From Eubacteriales bacterium (GTDB taxonomy: Bacteria; Bacillota; Clostridia; Lachnospirales; Lachnospiraceae), in assembly GCA_030536855.1 (NCBI GenBank), contig JAUNPK010000005.1, positions 1 to 64,000 on the forward strand: DNA of 64,000 nucleotides. Direction: 5' to 3'. A program made the translations under genes and the position numbers. The first letter of the stretch is position 1. Each line of letters opens with the position of its first letter. Positions 12,901-18,970 of this stretch are shown one piece after another. The notes below the pieces were generated by a model. That model ran no database searches, was not told the DNA's origin, and was given only the letters and a program-made list of their open reading frames with translations.

Positions 12901-13833
12901 AACGGAACAGTAAACAATAACGAAGGCGGAAAGCTGGAGAACAGCGGAACCCTGAATAATAACAGCGAACTTAATAATAATGGAAATATTGTTAATACTT
13001 CATCAGGTGTTATTGCAGGTAAGGGAGATGTTGATAACGACGGAATAATCGGCAATGACGGAGATATAGCAGTCAGTGGTACAGTAACAGGTACAGAAAA
13101 AATGTCTGGATCAGGAAGCGTTACTGTGAACATGGATACAATCGTTATATCAAAGGATAATGATACATCAATTGAAAGCACAGTTAATGCTAAAGTTGGA
13201 AAAGGTGAAATAACAATTATTGTTGAATCAGTTGATAAGGATAACAATAAGTCAGATAACATCATATACGATGTAAAGATTGGAAGTGCATATGATTTCA
13301 TTAAGTCTGCAATTGGAACAAAGGGATTAGAGTCGCTTAAAGAAAGTGATAATATTTACCTTAAGTTCACAGTGGTTAAAATAGCTGATAAGGTGGAAAA
13401 GGAACAGGAGACACCGATTAAGGAAGTTGTTGACAGCAATTCAAATGCTGACAGCAAAATGGTAATTGGTGAATATGTTGATATTTCATATGAGATTAAG
13501 ACTAATAATGGAACATGGGAAAAATTAACAGAATTAAATAATGAAATTGAGGTTACAATCCAGATTCCTGAAGATATCAAAGGAAAGAGTACATATTTCA
13601 TTATTAGAAATCATGATGGTGTATGTGACATTTTGGAGGATATCGATGATAATCCGGATACAATAACATTTAAGACTGACAGATTCTCAACATATGCAAT
13701 TGCCTATGATGAACCGGTTGAATCAGTTAAGACAGGCGATAACAATGGTGCAGCAATGGCTCTGTATATGATAATGATGCTGATGGCTGCCGGATGTGCA
13801 GTATATGCTGGAAGAAAGAAGTTTTCCAGATAA
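3964..13833 (+). CDS. Giant multi-domain surface protein (~3,290 aa)
   Basis: Residue numbers count from ATG 3964, which has an AGAGG site 10 nt upstream; in-frame ATGs at 3955 and 3958 lie too close to it. Residues 1-35 are a signal peptide (cleavage after VLA). Residues ~170-365 resemble a C-type-lectin-like fold (FYQF..W.EA opening, GYYVEYG ending). Residues ~1120-1500 hold PKD/Ig-like beta domains. Residues ~1546-2400 hold three glycine-rich modules, each opened by a DLNGHT-type segment and followed by GGNGGDGG tracts. Residues ~2633-2710 look like an InlB B-repeat, and 2720-3045 are Asn-rich NNGTVNN repeats that suggest a beta-helix. The end (KTGD at 3256-3259, hydrophobic segment, RKKFSR) resembles a sortase signal without the Leu-Pro. 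It is probably a wall-attached adhesin or carbohydrate binder; the ligand is unknown. No sortase gene is in the window. Confidence 0.85.
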   Translation: MRTIAKLRLRKVVAGSLAIILVILGVFGYGVPVLANDDSGAYSVRQNSAGEPLTLGNQSRDAESGEYFYPDAVVDKDAVRSLIIAFKSSVSEGSKIILPENTANITLGNGTDTYKIINVASDTTSEDVQNYIRSVRFSLDASDESADLMIIVSDDEITGTVYYDSSNRHFYQFVSGSVTWKEAREKALNMSIGGRPGYLATVTSSHEDDFLGTVGSNQLGWLGGTRLVRSGSTFAYSSQTISETAAGTKGMYPWYWADGPEKNTQFLDRAAMSKKSYSSYSGFFADFNFDMDVLDVYSNNIGGGYQNFYFNSNNYQSCEPVNSANFTSSCLIRYNQTGSDSTRSCSWIARAYNATGNVSGYYVEYGDKVTGDTHESGDPDTVIVRLKQMTNVAKPYLSIDYINEEIIGFDSSSSYKIKVGESGEERIFSDMTSLVISGDWFGESLYVKACGDGIYTADSAVTEVAVPERHSAPVGLQGYNRTIYNVTSEMEYRRAANASSGAEAGEWKKITGDKVQKLLVGDYEVRYSATSSYFKSEPTTVYVEYYGADVSITTSRKVDVALSVGITGTAYNQFKEDLTNAIIAKSPSFDLNNLNIMSATSVNTSGQSSFSWMQFDHSYSPSIYNNNTYIENTNSAATQSDNAYNSKDYHIVSESNGTKLTFYGYGSSGYSDFMLLENDQQTNKKFEFAIKEYYAADALYGTGFFFNCNMNKGNYSTNAAAYNNSALKMSGYLAVIEYNGSSATGFSVYQFENLNLRNFHNTSTNNVNDALTSYSTSVTKIGSANISSSHDLRKFVIDVSPKKVKIYYAGFDDETHAVTNITSESQAQSFNTSSNGYKAFSSMKFSKSETDVTDTKYIGGNSSYLLMQINLPSTYGGSDFGPMTKYGAHGCSSLTKVEMSELSMSMDVVKSLSETLREPNWTDGADKFLVNLNEDPIEDFDNVSVTAELLNRLKNDDIYYIGWCGKDNSSKSYDFLQKNDLKGSVISVDSSDTATDSSGKKFYIGNYTAQINAIADCILGRYANSTSTGDIMLLSDVMFNKNIVIKKADSSDTADSEWPDGKWRIDYYNNYKAKDDDSAYVPETTWMSDFQCDFDKCGVYKIYYNYEEGDEPVKVISIHDAPIVTIDAAITTSNSTGTATLTALVDDTNQAAGKSYTYKWSYKNLGTASSPISNPAAVDVGTERTAGISDMTTGAVYIVTLEVTDDLFGYTVITSKQITYIASSQTQKTPPTAFFSLEQSNILMKSGQSAEVVITDSSYDPAGAAITGRTYKLYKVTGGVAEKTGTTITVTNGKYTVPASTVSGEYAIGLVVTSANGTSSEMKRNFNVVNDTTAPTVEFSIGKGTLTLDNSQTTMTFNDEGGSGYKGYKYYVSTSSETPTSGQWSVMSLGNEKTVTFPMMNGSYYVHYQIEDNAGNITTNYEGPFVRDQILNTPDNLAFAEGDSPVLTWNGDDRINDTDKASYTVTIYKNGKVFDEIKGLTDNKYIAANIVRGGDGTYSYTVQTLNSGNADASSDTVKYISGQISDMSPELVYVKPQESGVNGGNLNLDEGATQDKIDEVFQGHATLVSDAPLEIMLNSDINLKETLVISNNIIINLNGHTIKGPDGTKESPDGKPALEVASDNVKIILRGEGKVIGGNGYSDSEGGNGGDGGSGITFGDTEGGSLVTGEDTTVQGGEGGQSTEGVGGDGGSGVEGNDIDATIGGDLLGGDGGDGATKGGDGGSGIETTGDSNIKVKEDAEIGGGNGGDGSTGGNGGSGINSEGGSAEIESGSNIKGGAGGDGSTGDGGAGGNGVETTDSDVDNRGNVSGGDGGSSTGGSGGNGGNAYDTEGGNVNNYDGDTTGGNSGTDTGEGSQKPQDGQTNNSTGKANGGSINIPDISEDASEEEKQAWAENVKNQLDNAFGENNAGYDPENKKIILYNDVQLENPLEPVSDLTIDLNGHTLTGPDGTRENPDGQPAIKMPDGSNLKVENTSDKEGGIYGGNGYSGQKTGQDGNPENGGNGGDAIQFTGAGTADIGEDVNIKGGNGGNSNGADAGDGGCAIKGSDVDTTIKGSAIGGNGGNGGLTGGNGGTAIDAGDGTVDFGEECKLAGGNGGSGDTGGNGGNALDYSNPDADVSIPENADVSGGKGGTSVNGNTAKDGESSDNTFKPAGGVISNPVTQENLDTVFGPGVAEYDEDTNTIKLNKDVELGDTVVLDNDINIDLNGHTLKGTDGTTESPDAKPALKVNGDTEVTITDSSEDGNGQVIGGNGADVSSEDAAGNGAPAVDISGNGTVNIDKDVNIIGGNGGDNTTGPAGNGGSAVNVSPGSSLNADGDITGGDGGYSSKGNGGNGGSAVSGSGADININGNATGGDGGNSNNAEAEAGKGGNVVDGDQTSLNMNGGAIPGNGGTNKKDSDNPGAGGAVSDVTPVTYNVVTELERLNYSGNDTVELNTTFEAQLISVLGNNRYASLPDSIEIKINNVETVVEVIDRAFESEETFEYVVYSKTDGSIYIPAAYVKGSIYIKANLVVVTSCTVSTEEELKDAADAAVGIVTLGDDISITDEISIQNNTTVDAGEYDITVEEGRKLSNAGKITGTGDINNKGTVENTGKLNPTVRNEGIVKNSGNGDVADLIDLGGTVDNTATVNARHIAVWYIANNGTDDIHEELISEGEGYDVWVNTFKNGTRYFVEWNTREDGTGDKYDRKQIVADENVEYIVLYAIWSEEDAGAKIGDTYYKDLKEALEWSEEGDTVELEKDSDVTENITIPDNVTVDTKGNNINIAEDVVLTVDGKLDVTENGTVTNNGVVDISESGSVENESGSIFNNKGNVNNDGTFNNNEGSTLNNESGAEIGGGQPISNGGDINNDGNIKTTVKNTEDGKVDAEVTWTDKDGNEHSGSLKDVLEYLKENPEEASGAKVELNEDVEVTEPLEVPSGVELSVPDDKKLSIGENGKLSVDEGAELSVEEGGSVEVKPEGTLDNNGTVSVEEGGSLDNNGTVNNNEGGKLENSGTLNNNSELNNNGNIVNTSSGVIAGKGDVDNDGIIGNDGDIAVSGTVTGTEKMSGSGSVTVNMDTIVISKDNDTSIESTVNAKVGKGEITIIVESVDKDNNKSDNIIYDVKIGSAYDFIKSAIGTKGLESLKESDNIYLKFTVVKIADKVEKEQETPIKEVVDSNSNADSKMVIGEYVDISYEIKTNNGTWEKLTELNNEIEVTIQIPEDIKGKSTYFIIRNHDGVCDILEDIDDNPDTITFKTDRFSTYAIAYDEPVESVKTGDNNGAAMALYMIMMLMAAGCAVYAGRKKFSR
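8600..11160 (+). repeat. Three glycine-rich coding modules in the giant surface protein
   Basis: Three successive modules begin near 8600, 9640 and 10440. Each opens with a segment of the form DLNGHT-(L/I)-(T/K)-G-(P/T)-DGT-(R/K/T)-E-(N/S)-PD, then a GGNG-rich region of 150-250 residues with GGDGGSG-type tracts. At DNA level they are GGTGGAAATGG-like tracts. The modules have diverged, so they are old duplications rather than recent copies. Confidence 0.8.
12340..13090 (+). repeat. Asn/Gly-rich short repeats in the giant surface protein
   Basis: The coding sequence holds many short units built on (D/N)NNGTV, NNEGG, LENSG and VEEGGS, roughly 8-14 residues apart. This pattern is typical of right-handed beta-helix or stalk regions. 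It lies between the InlB-like repeat and the C-terminal anchor region. Confidence 0.7.
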
Positions 13834-13855
13834 TTAACTTAATATGATGCAATAT

Positions 13856-13893
13856 AAAAAGCTCTGTCTACGCATATGTAGGCAGAGCTTTTT
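13856..13893. terminator. Bidirectional terminator, giant gene / PHP remnant
   Basis: Arms AAAAAGCTCTGTCTAC and GTAGGCAGAGCTTTTT around a 6-nt loop form a nearly perfect 16-bp hairpin with A and T runs on both sides. It sits between two convergent genes and can serve both. Confidence 0.9.
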
Positions 13894-13924
13894 AAAGTGG
13901 GTGCATCTGGCGGAATATTATTCT

Positions 13925-14665
13925 TTAAATGTTATTTCGGGCAGCCCGCATCTTGTCTAATATTTCATATGGGACGAAAAGATGTCCTTTTCCAGTTCCG
14001 AGCTGGATGTGCGGTTTATTTCTTCCATGATAGTCGGAACCTCCGGATATCAGGAGGTTCCGTTCGCGGGCAATCCGCCTTATATACAGTTCATCTCCCA
14101 TTTTGTATGTTGAATAGATGGCCTCAATGCCGTCCAGACCTGCCGAACATACATAATCAAGCAGCTTTGTCATCTGTGACTTGCCGAGATGATAAAGAAT
14201 TGGATGAGCAAGAATAGCTGTTCCTCCGGCTTTATGGATTCTGGTGATGGCATCCGCCAGGTCAACTTTAGTCCTTGGTACATAACATGGTTTTCCCGGA
14301 CTTAAGAATCTGTCAAAAGCTTCATTTCTGTCTCCTGTTATGCCCATTGCGACAAGTTTGTCAGCAAAATGTGCTCTCGTTATAACAGAATCGCCGTAAG
14401 TGCTAATCATATCTTCGTAAGTGATGTTTATGCCGATTTTCTTGAAACATTCACATACCTGTTTGTTTCTGTTGTCGCGGGACTCTAATTGTGTATTTAG
14501 AAATGAATTAAAATCCTTGTCGTTATAATCAATAAAAAGACCGACTAAGTGTATCTCAGTCTTGTCAAAATTAGTGCTTATCTCAACTCCAGGGATAACT
14601 TCCAATTCAATACCGGATTCATTTTTGCGGGCGCAGGCTGAAAGTGCTTCCCCGATTCCTTTAGT
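13925..14665 (-). pseudogene. PHP-domain phosphoesterase, 5'-truncated
   Basis: The minus-strand frame matches the C-terminal four fifths of a PHP-domain phosphoesterase: ELEVIPGVEISTNF, GTAILAHPILY and GGSDYHGRNKPHIQLG carry metal-ligand residues. The frame can be followed upstream to 14665 (TKGIGEALSACARKNES), the usual residues ~40-60 of the family. There homology ends abruptly, so the N-terminal HxHxxxSDG motif and the ALTDHDT segment are missing. A 227-residue frame from ATG 14605 remains open but would lack two metal-binding histidines. It is probably inactive and another deletion scar. Confidence 0.75.
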
Positions 14666-14763
14666 GTGGAAAGTATAACACAGATAATGACAGAGAGAAT
14701 GATGTCGGGAAATATATCGGTATCTATGACATCAGGATTAGATTTAAAAGTATAAGAGAATTG

Positions 14764-14800
14764 GGCAGTATTCTATGGTGTTGTAGATACTGCCTATTTT
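14764..14800 (+). terminator. Possible terminator before the LytTR operon
   Basis: GGCAGTA (14764-14770) and TACTGCC (14788-14794) form a 7-bp stem with a 17-nt loop, followed by TATTTT. Its upstream gene seems to have been lost with the PHP 5' end. Confidence 0.4.
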
Positions 14801-14803
14801 CAT

Positions 14804-14832
14804 TTCACAACATAAAAAGGTCGGTTCACAAC
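14804..14832 (+). promoter_or_regulatory. LytTR-type direct-repeat operator, copy 1
   Basis: Two TTCACAAC half-sites start 21 nt apart (14804 and 14825). Paired 8-10-nt direct repeats at ~21-nt spacing are the usual arrangement of LytTR-domain binding sites. The pair lies 33 nt upstream of a TATAAT -10 box and 71 nt before the start of a LytTR response-regulator gene, which fits autoregulation. A copy matching at 28 of 29 positions occurs at 17041. Confidence 0.7.
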
Positions 14833-14841
14833 ATCTTAGTA

Positions 14842-14870
14842 TCGAAAAGGGGTACAAGTTCCGATATAAT
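14842..14870 (+). promoter_or_regulatory. Promoter of the LytTR two-component operon
   Basis: A perfect TATAAT (14865-14870) is preceded at 17 nt by a poor -35 (TCGAAA). This is the pattern of an activator-dependent promoter and agrees with the LytTR half-sites just upstream. Confidence 0.55.
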
Positions 14871-14902
14871 AGCAGTATAAGAATTGCAAAGGGAGTGAGA
14901 AT

Positions 14903-15610
14903 GTGCGGATAGCGATATGCGATGATGAAAAGAACATTCGGGAGTTAATAGGGAATAAGGTGGCGAAGCAGTACCCGGAGGCAGATATTGTTTTCTTTCA
15001 GTCGGGGGAAGAACTGCTTTTATCAGATAAGCATGTAGATATTCTGTTTTTGGATATACAGATGTCCGGCAAAAGCGGTATGGAAACAGCCAGAGAACTT
15101 CGTAAGAAGAACAAAAGCGTGATACTTATTTTTGTGACTGCTGTAGAGGAGTATGTATTTCAAGCGTTTGATGTAGGTGCATTTAACTATATTGTGAAGC
15201 CGATTGATGATACAAAGTTTGTTGATGTACTTTGCAGAGCAGTTGATGAATGGCATTCACAGGATACGAATGTGAGGGAGCCGGAAGCAAATTATGTGAT
15301 GATCAATAATGGTGGGGTTCACACAAAGGTAATTATAGAAGATATTGTCTATGCAGAGGTGTTCAATCGTAAGGTGGTTATTCATAAGCTGGACGATGAA
15401 ATTGAGTATTATGGAAAAATGTCTGACCTTGAAGCAGTAGCAGGTGACAATTTTTTCAGACCGCACAGGGCATATCTTGTAAATTTTAAGTATGTGGAGA
15501 AATATGATGCCACCACCATTTATCTGGAAAAGGGAACTGCTCTTATGGCAAAGCAGAATTACCCGGACTTTGTAAAGAAATACATGAAGTACAATCAGAG
15601 GAAAGGGTAG
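14903..15610 (+). CDS. LytTR-family response regulator
   Basis: A 235-residue AgrA/LytR-type regulator. The receiver covers residues 1-120 (ICDDEKN near 4-10, phospho-acceptor D51 in LFLDIQMSG, K in YIVKPIDD), and the LytTR DNA-binding domain covers ~130-230 (VIIEDIVYAEVFNRKVVIH; FFRPHRAYLVNFKYVEKY). Translation most likely starts at GTG 14903 (MRIAICDDE) behind AAAGGGAG. It is followed directly by its GHKL sensor kinase. A 21-nt-spaced direct repeat stands in front of this gene, and a near-identical one precedes the gene cluster at 17175; both are likely its targets. The family often controls secreted peptides or surface functions. Confidence 0.9.
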   Translation: MRIAICDDEKNIRELIGNKVAKQYPEADIVFFQSGEELLLSDKHVDILFLDIQMSGKSGMETARELRKKNKSVILIFVTAVEEYVFQAFDVGAFNYIVKPIDDTKFVDVLCRAVDEWHSQDTNVREPEANYVMINNGGVHTKVIIEDIVYAEVFNRKVVIHKLDDEIEYYGKMSDLEAVAGDNFFRPHRAYLVNFKYVEKYDATTIYLEKGTALMAKQNYPDFVKKYMKYNQRKG

Positions 15611-15616
15611 TTGCTT

Positions 15617-16984
15617 ATGGAAAATATAGAAACTTATTGGGCAATAGCAAATAAAACAATAGCTATCATCAACATATTGATAGAAGGTTGGCTGGTTTAT
15701 CGGTTTGTAAAGCCATTTATAAATAGAAAATCATACTGCGTAGGAATTAGTTATTCATTGGCAATGCTTGTATTTTACCTTGTACCACAGGAGATGAATT
15801 ACCCGTATCTGTTGGGGATTTTTGTGGCTTGGATTACGATGTGTCTGACAGAGAGAAAAAAGATTAAGCAGAAAATCTTTTTAGCGATTTTCATGTACTT
15901 GATTCGTTGGATGGTTTATGGTGTGACATTGGTACTCAGGGATATTATGTTTGCTCTGTTTATTAACACACCATATATGCTTACGGAACCGATAAAACAA
16001 TTGATAGCATATATCGTTGTGGAGCTGATTTATTACAGTGTTGCCATAATTGTAATGTGGTTTGTAATTAAGCTGATTCATAAGGTGTATGTGAATAAAA
16101 AAGAGGATATATCAGGGAAAGAATTGATATTACTTTTTGCAACTCTTTTGACGGTAATGGTAGGATATTTTACATTTAATTTCTTTTCCAATGTGTATGT
16201 GGAAGATACGGGAAATTATGTGTGGAATGTTCATCCGGGATACACTTTTTTACGGGTGATATATCAGATTGTTTCTTTTGCTGCTATACTTATCGCAGTG
16301 ATTATATATCAGAGGATAAAGGAAAAACAGCGAGAGGAAAATGTGAATTTGCTATTGGTAGAGCAGATAGAAAACACGAAACAGCACATCAGTGAAGTAG
16401 AAAAGCTATACGGAGATATTCGGGCATTAAAGCATGATATGGGCAATCATATCACGGTATTAGAAAATCTATATTTAAAGAAAGAAACAACAGAGATTGA
16501 AAAGTATCTGGCAGAACTGAAATCGGCATGGAGTGAGAGTGTGGCAGAAATTAAGACCGGAAATCCTGTTACTGATGTGATCTTGACGCAGAAGCAGAAA
16601 GAAGCAGAGGAAAAAGGAATTGATTTCAGGTGTAAGTTTATGTATCCAACGGACACAGGTATCAATGCGTTTGATGTCAGCGTAATACTAAATAATGCCA
16701 TTACCAATGCGTTTGAAGGGATAAATGGTTGTAAGAATCCTTATGTTTCCATATCTGCCTATCGTAAGAAAAATGCGTATATGCTGGAGTTGACGAACTG
16801 TATCAGTAAAAGAGTAGAAATAGATGATGAAACCGGATTGCCGGAAACCACAAAGAAAGATAAGGGCAGTCATGGATTTGGACTTGCCAATATCCGTAAA
16901 GTGGCTCAGAAATATTATGGAGACATAGATATAAGTCAGGATGAAAATAGCTTTACATTGACGGTTATGTTAATGGTTGAATAA
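15617..16984 (+). CDS. AgrC-like GHKL sensor histidine kinase
   Basis: A 455-residue kinase with six or seven hydrophobic helices in residues 1-230, a coiled linker, then the phospho-acceptor H273 in LKHDMGNHITVLENLY. The GHKL ATPase follows (NNAITNAFEGI as N box; GSHGFGLANIRKVAQKY as G2 box). ATG 15617 is preferred, with GAAAGGG at 15600-15605; a TTG at 15611 is the other option. It begins just after the LytTR regulator gene and a terminator follows, so the two form a bicistronic operon. The membrane sensor half resembles peptide-sensing kinases of the AgrC class. No signal-peptide precursor gene is visible nearby. Confidence 0.9.
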   Translation: MENIETYWAIANKTIAIINILIEGWLVYRFVKPFINRKSYCVGISYSLAMLVFYLVPQEMNYPYLLGIFVAWITMCLTERKKIKQKIFLAIFMYLIRWMVYGVTLVLRDIMFALFINTPYMLTEPIKQLIAYIVVELIYYSVAIIVMWFVIKLIHKVYVNKKEDISGKELILLFATLLTVMVGYFTFNFFSNVYVEDTGNYVWNVHPGYTFLRVIYQIVSFAAILIAVIIYQRIKEKQREENVNLLLVEQIENTKQHISEVEKLYGDIRALKHDMGNHITVLENLYLKKETTEIEKYLAELKSAWSESVAEIKTGNPVTDVILTQKQKEAEEKGIDFRCKFMYPTDTGINAFDVSVILNNAITNAFEGINGCKNPYVSISAYRKKNAYMLELTNCISKRVEIDDETGLPETTKKDKGSHGFGLANIRKVAQKYYGDIDISQDENSFTLTVMLMVE

Positions 16985-16993
16985 GAAATAAGG

Positions 16994-17038
16994 GACACAA
17001 TTCTGTACGAATGGGTATGGATTGTGTCTTTTATTTTT
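16994..17038 (+). terminator. Terminator after the GHKL kinase
   Basis: GACACAAT (16994-17001) pairs with ATTGTGTC (17021-17028), followed by a T-rich run. It separates the two-component operon from the operator and cluster starting at 17041. Confidence 0.8.
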
Positions 17039-17040
17039 GG

Positions 17041-17069
17041 TTCACAACATAAAAAGGTCGTTTCACAAC
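17041..17069 (+). promoter_or_regulatory. LytTR-type direct-repeat operator, copy 2
   Basis: TTCACAAC half-sites at 17041 and 17062 are again 21 nt apart. The 29-nt block matches copy 1 (14804) at 28 of 29 positions, spacer included. It lies 106 nt before the first gene of the FlxA/FliD-like cluster, so the LytTR regulator probably controls that cluster. Confidence 0.7.
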
Positions 17070-17174
17070 AAGTCTATTTAGTATGAAGTTTTATATTCCG
17101 AAATAGGAAATAGCAGAAGTATCTGTGTATAGAGAAACGGATTTCTAATCAATATTTCAAGGAGGATGATGCGG

Positions 17175-18125
17175 ATGGCAGTAAAGGGAATCAGAAGTAA
17201 TTTCCTGTACCCGGTACAAAATGATTACAAGCCTGATTCAAAAACAGAGGACACTAAAAATGCTGTTTCCCAGACTGCGGTACAGAAGGAAGGAGTAAGT
17301 TACGAAAAGACAATACCGGATTCTGTATCAGCAGGACTTGAGTATATTCAAGGGTTGGAAAAGCAAATTAGTGGAACAAAGTTTTTTGTAGGCACAGTCA
17401 GTTATGGACAGACTTATGGCAATTCATCAAATGTTAATTTTGTTGTAAATCCTAAATTCTTAGGTAAGCTAGGAACGGATGAGGCGATAAAGAAACAATT
17501 TGAAGAAGATGTTAAGTTTTTAAATGATTTTTCTAGGAGATTTAGACAGCAGCAACTTGCCCAAGGACGAGAAATGATTAGTCAAGGGTGGTTCTGTGAT
17601 GAAAATGGTAATTGGGGTGGCTGGGGAGTCAGCAGACCTATAAAGCAAAGTACAGTATTACAGGATATGACAGATAATGCCGAGAAAATCCGGCAGGAGA
17701 AACTTGAGGAGCGAAAAAAAGTAGAAGCAGAGCTGAAAGAGCATTTTGGTGAGTGTTTCAAAGGATTTCATGTGAAATGGTCGGAGGAGGATGCAAAGGC
17801 GGAAGAAACAGAGGAATCGGAAATTGCGGAGGACGCTGAGAAAGAGAGCGAGACCATAGGTGGTAGTGTTGGTGTAAATGTCGGCAAGACTGCAAGAAAG
17901 ATTGCTGCGGCAAAGACTACAAGCCAGTTACAGGCGGTCATAGCTGAAATAAAAGGCGATATGCAGGAATTAAAAGCAGGCATTGAAAAAGGCTTGTGCG
18001 ATGAGTCGGAAATGGAAAAAGTAAATTCTTTAATGGCTCAGGCACAGAACCGGATGGGACAGGTGGAAGATAGAGAAGCAACACCGGAAGAAGAGAATAT
18101 GTTTGCAATGGCTTCACTTATGTAG
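17175..18125 (+). CDS. DUF6033-like protein of unknown function
   Basis: A 316-residue soluble protein without signal peptide or membrane segment. Residues 1-20 are a short lead-in (MAVKGIRSNFLYPVQNDY). Residues ~50-105 are a compact domain (SAGLEYIQGLEKQISGTKFF; GNSSNVNFVVNPKFL), and then come charged helices, an acidic region (AEETEESEIAEDAEKESE) and a C-terminal helical part. ATG 17175 lies 9 nt behind AAGGAGG; two earlier in-frame ATGs overlap that site. I recall the arrangement as the DUF6033 family found beside FlxA-like genes in Lachnospiraceae, from memory and unsearched. It is first in a three-gene operon behind a LytTR operator. Function unknown. Confidence 0.65.
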   Translation: MAVKGIRSNFLYPVQNDYKPDSKTEDTKNAVSQTAVQKEGVSYEKTIPDSVSAGLEYIQGLEKQISGTKFFVGTVSYGQTYGNSSNVNFVVNPKFLGKLGTDEAIKKQFEEDVKFLNDFSRRFRQQQLAQGREMISQGWFCDENGNWGGWGVSRPIKQSTVLQDMTDNAEKIRQEKLEERKKVEAELKEHFGECFKGFHVKWSEEDAKAEETEESEIAEDAEKESETIGGSVGVNVGKTARKIAAAKTTSQLQAVIAEIKGDMQELKAGIEKGLCDESEMEKVNSLMAQAQNRMGQVEDREATPEEENMFAMASLM

Positions 18126-18145
18126 ATAACAGGAGGTAATAGGAT

Positions 18146-18958
18146 ATGAGAATTAACGGTTTAAATGGAGCAAATACACCTGCGGGTGGAATGAATATGA
18201 CGAAGGCAACAGATTCTGTCAGCAAGAATATTCAGAACCAGATTGCTAATGCTCAGAAACAGTTGCAGGAGCTTTCTGACAATAAGGACATGAGCATTGA
18301 AGAAAAAATGAAGAAACAACAGGAAATACAGCAGCAGATTACGGATTTGAAAAATCAGTTAAGACAGCATCAGATTGAACAGAGGAAAGAACAGCAGGCA
18401 AAGAAATCTTCAATGGATGATATGCTTGGTGGCAGTAAGAAAACTGCTCCGAAAGCTGGAAAGCAAAGTACAGGTCTGTCACAGGCAAGTATGAAGGCTA
18501 TGATTTCTGCTGATTCCGCAATGGCTCAGGCACAGGTACAGGGCAGTGTTGCTACAAAGATGGAAGGCAGAGCCGGGGTGCTGGAGTCTGAAATCAAGTT
18601 GGATTCAGCTCGTGGTGATGATGTAGAGGCGAAGAAAGAGGAACTTGCAGAAGTAGAGCAGAAAGCTGTTCAAGCAGAATCAGCACAAATGAATACATTG
18701 GCTACTGCGAATAAGGAATTGGAAGAAGCTGCGAAAGCAGATCAGCAGACTGAAAAAGCAGATGATAAAGATAAGAAAACAGATAAGAAGGATGCTGTTG
18801 CTGGTGAAAAAGATGATAAGACTGTGGCAGGCACAGAAGAAACCGAGAATGTGGGCGCTGATGTTAAGAACGAAACAGTTAGTACGGATATAGCAGAGCC
18901 GGTAGAGGTATCTATACCGGAAACAGTTGCATATACCCATGTAGATGTGCGTTTATAG
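18146..18958 (+). CDS. FlxA-like helical protein
   Basis: A 270-residue hydrophilic protein. Residues ~20-90 form a coiled coil with Gln-rich heptads (NAQKQLQELSDNKDMSIEEK, then QQQITDLKNQLRQHQIEQRK) matching the FlxA-like family, named after an E. coli flagellar-regulon gene of unknown function. Residues ~110-190 contain alanine-rich helices, and ~195-250 are a Lys/Asp/Glu-rich linker. The last residues (ETVAYTHVDVRL) are conserved-looking. ATG 18146 follows AGGAGGT. It lies 20 nt after the DUF6033-like gene and 12 nt before the FliD-like gene. No flagellar structural genes are in the window, so a non-flagellar role, perhaps in secretion or surface structures, is possible. Confidence 0.7.
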   Translation: MRINGLNGANTPAGGMNMTKATDSVSKNIQNQIANAQKQLQELSDNKDMSIEEKMKKQQEIQQQITDLKNQLRQHQIEQRKEQQAKKSSMDDMLGGSKKTAPKAGKQSTGLSQASMKAMISADSAMAQAQVQGSVATKMEGRAGVLESEIKLDSARGDDVEAKKEELAEVEQKAVQAESAQMNTLATANKELEEAAKADQQTEKADDKDKKTDKKDAVAGEKDDKTVAGTEETENVGADVKNETVSTDIAEPVEVSIPETVAYTHVDVRL

Positions 18959-18970
18959 GAGGTGCTTACT

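Noticed and set aside
12123-13301. Long minus-strand open frame (392 codons) opposite the giant surface gene
   Set aside because: It mirrors the repetitive Asn/Glu-rich coding strand and gives a Ser/Leu/Pro-rich product with no start signal; it is an artefact of codon bias in the repeat.
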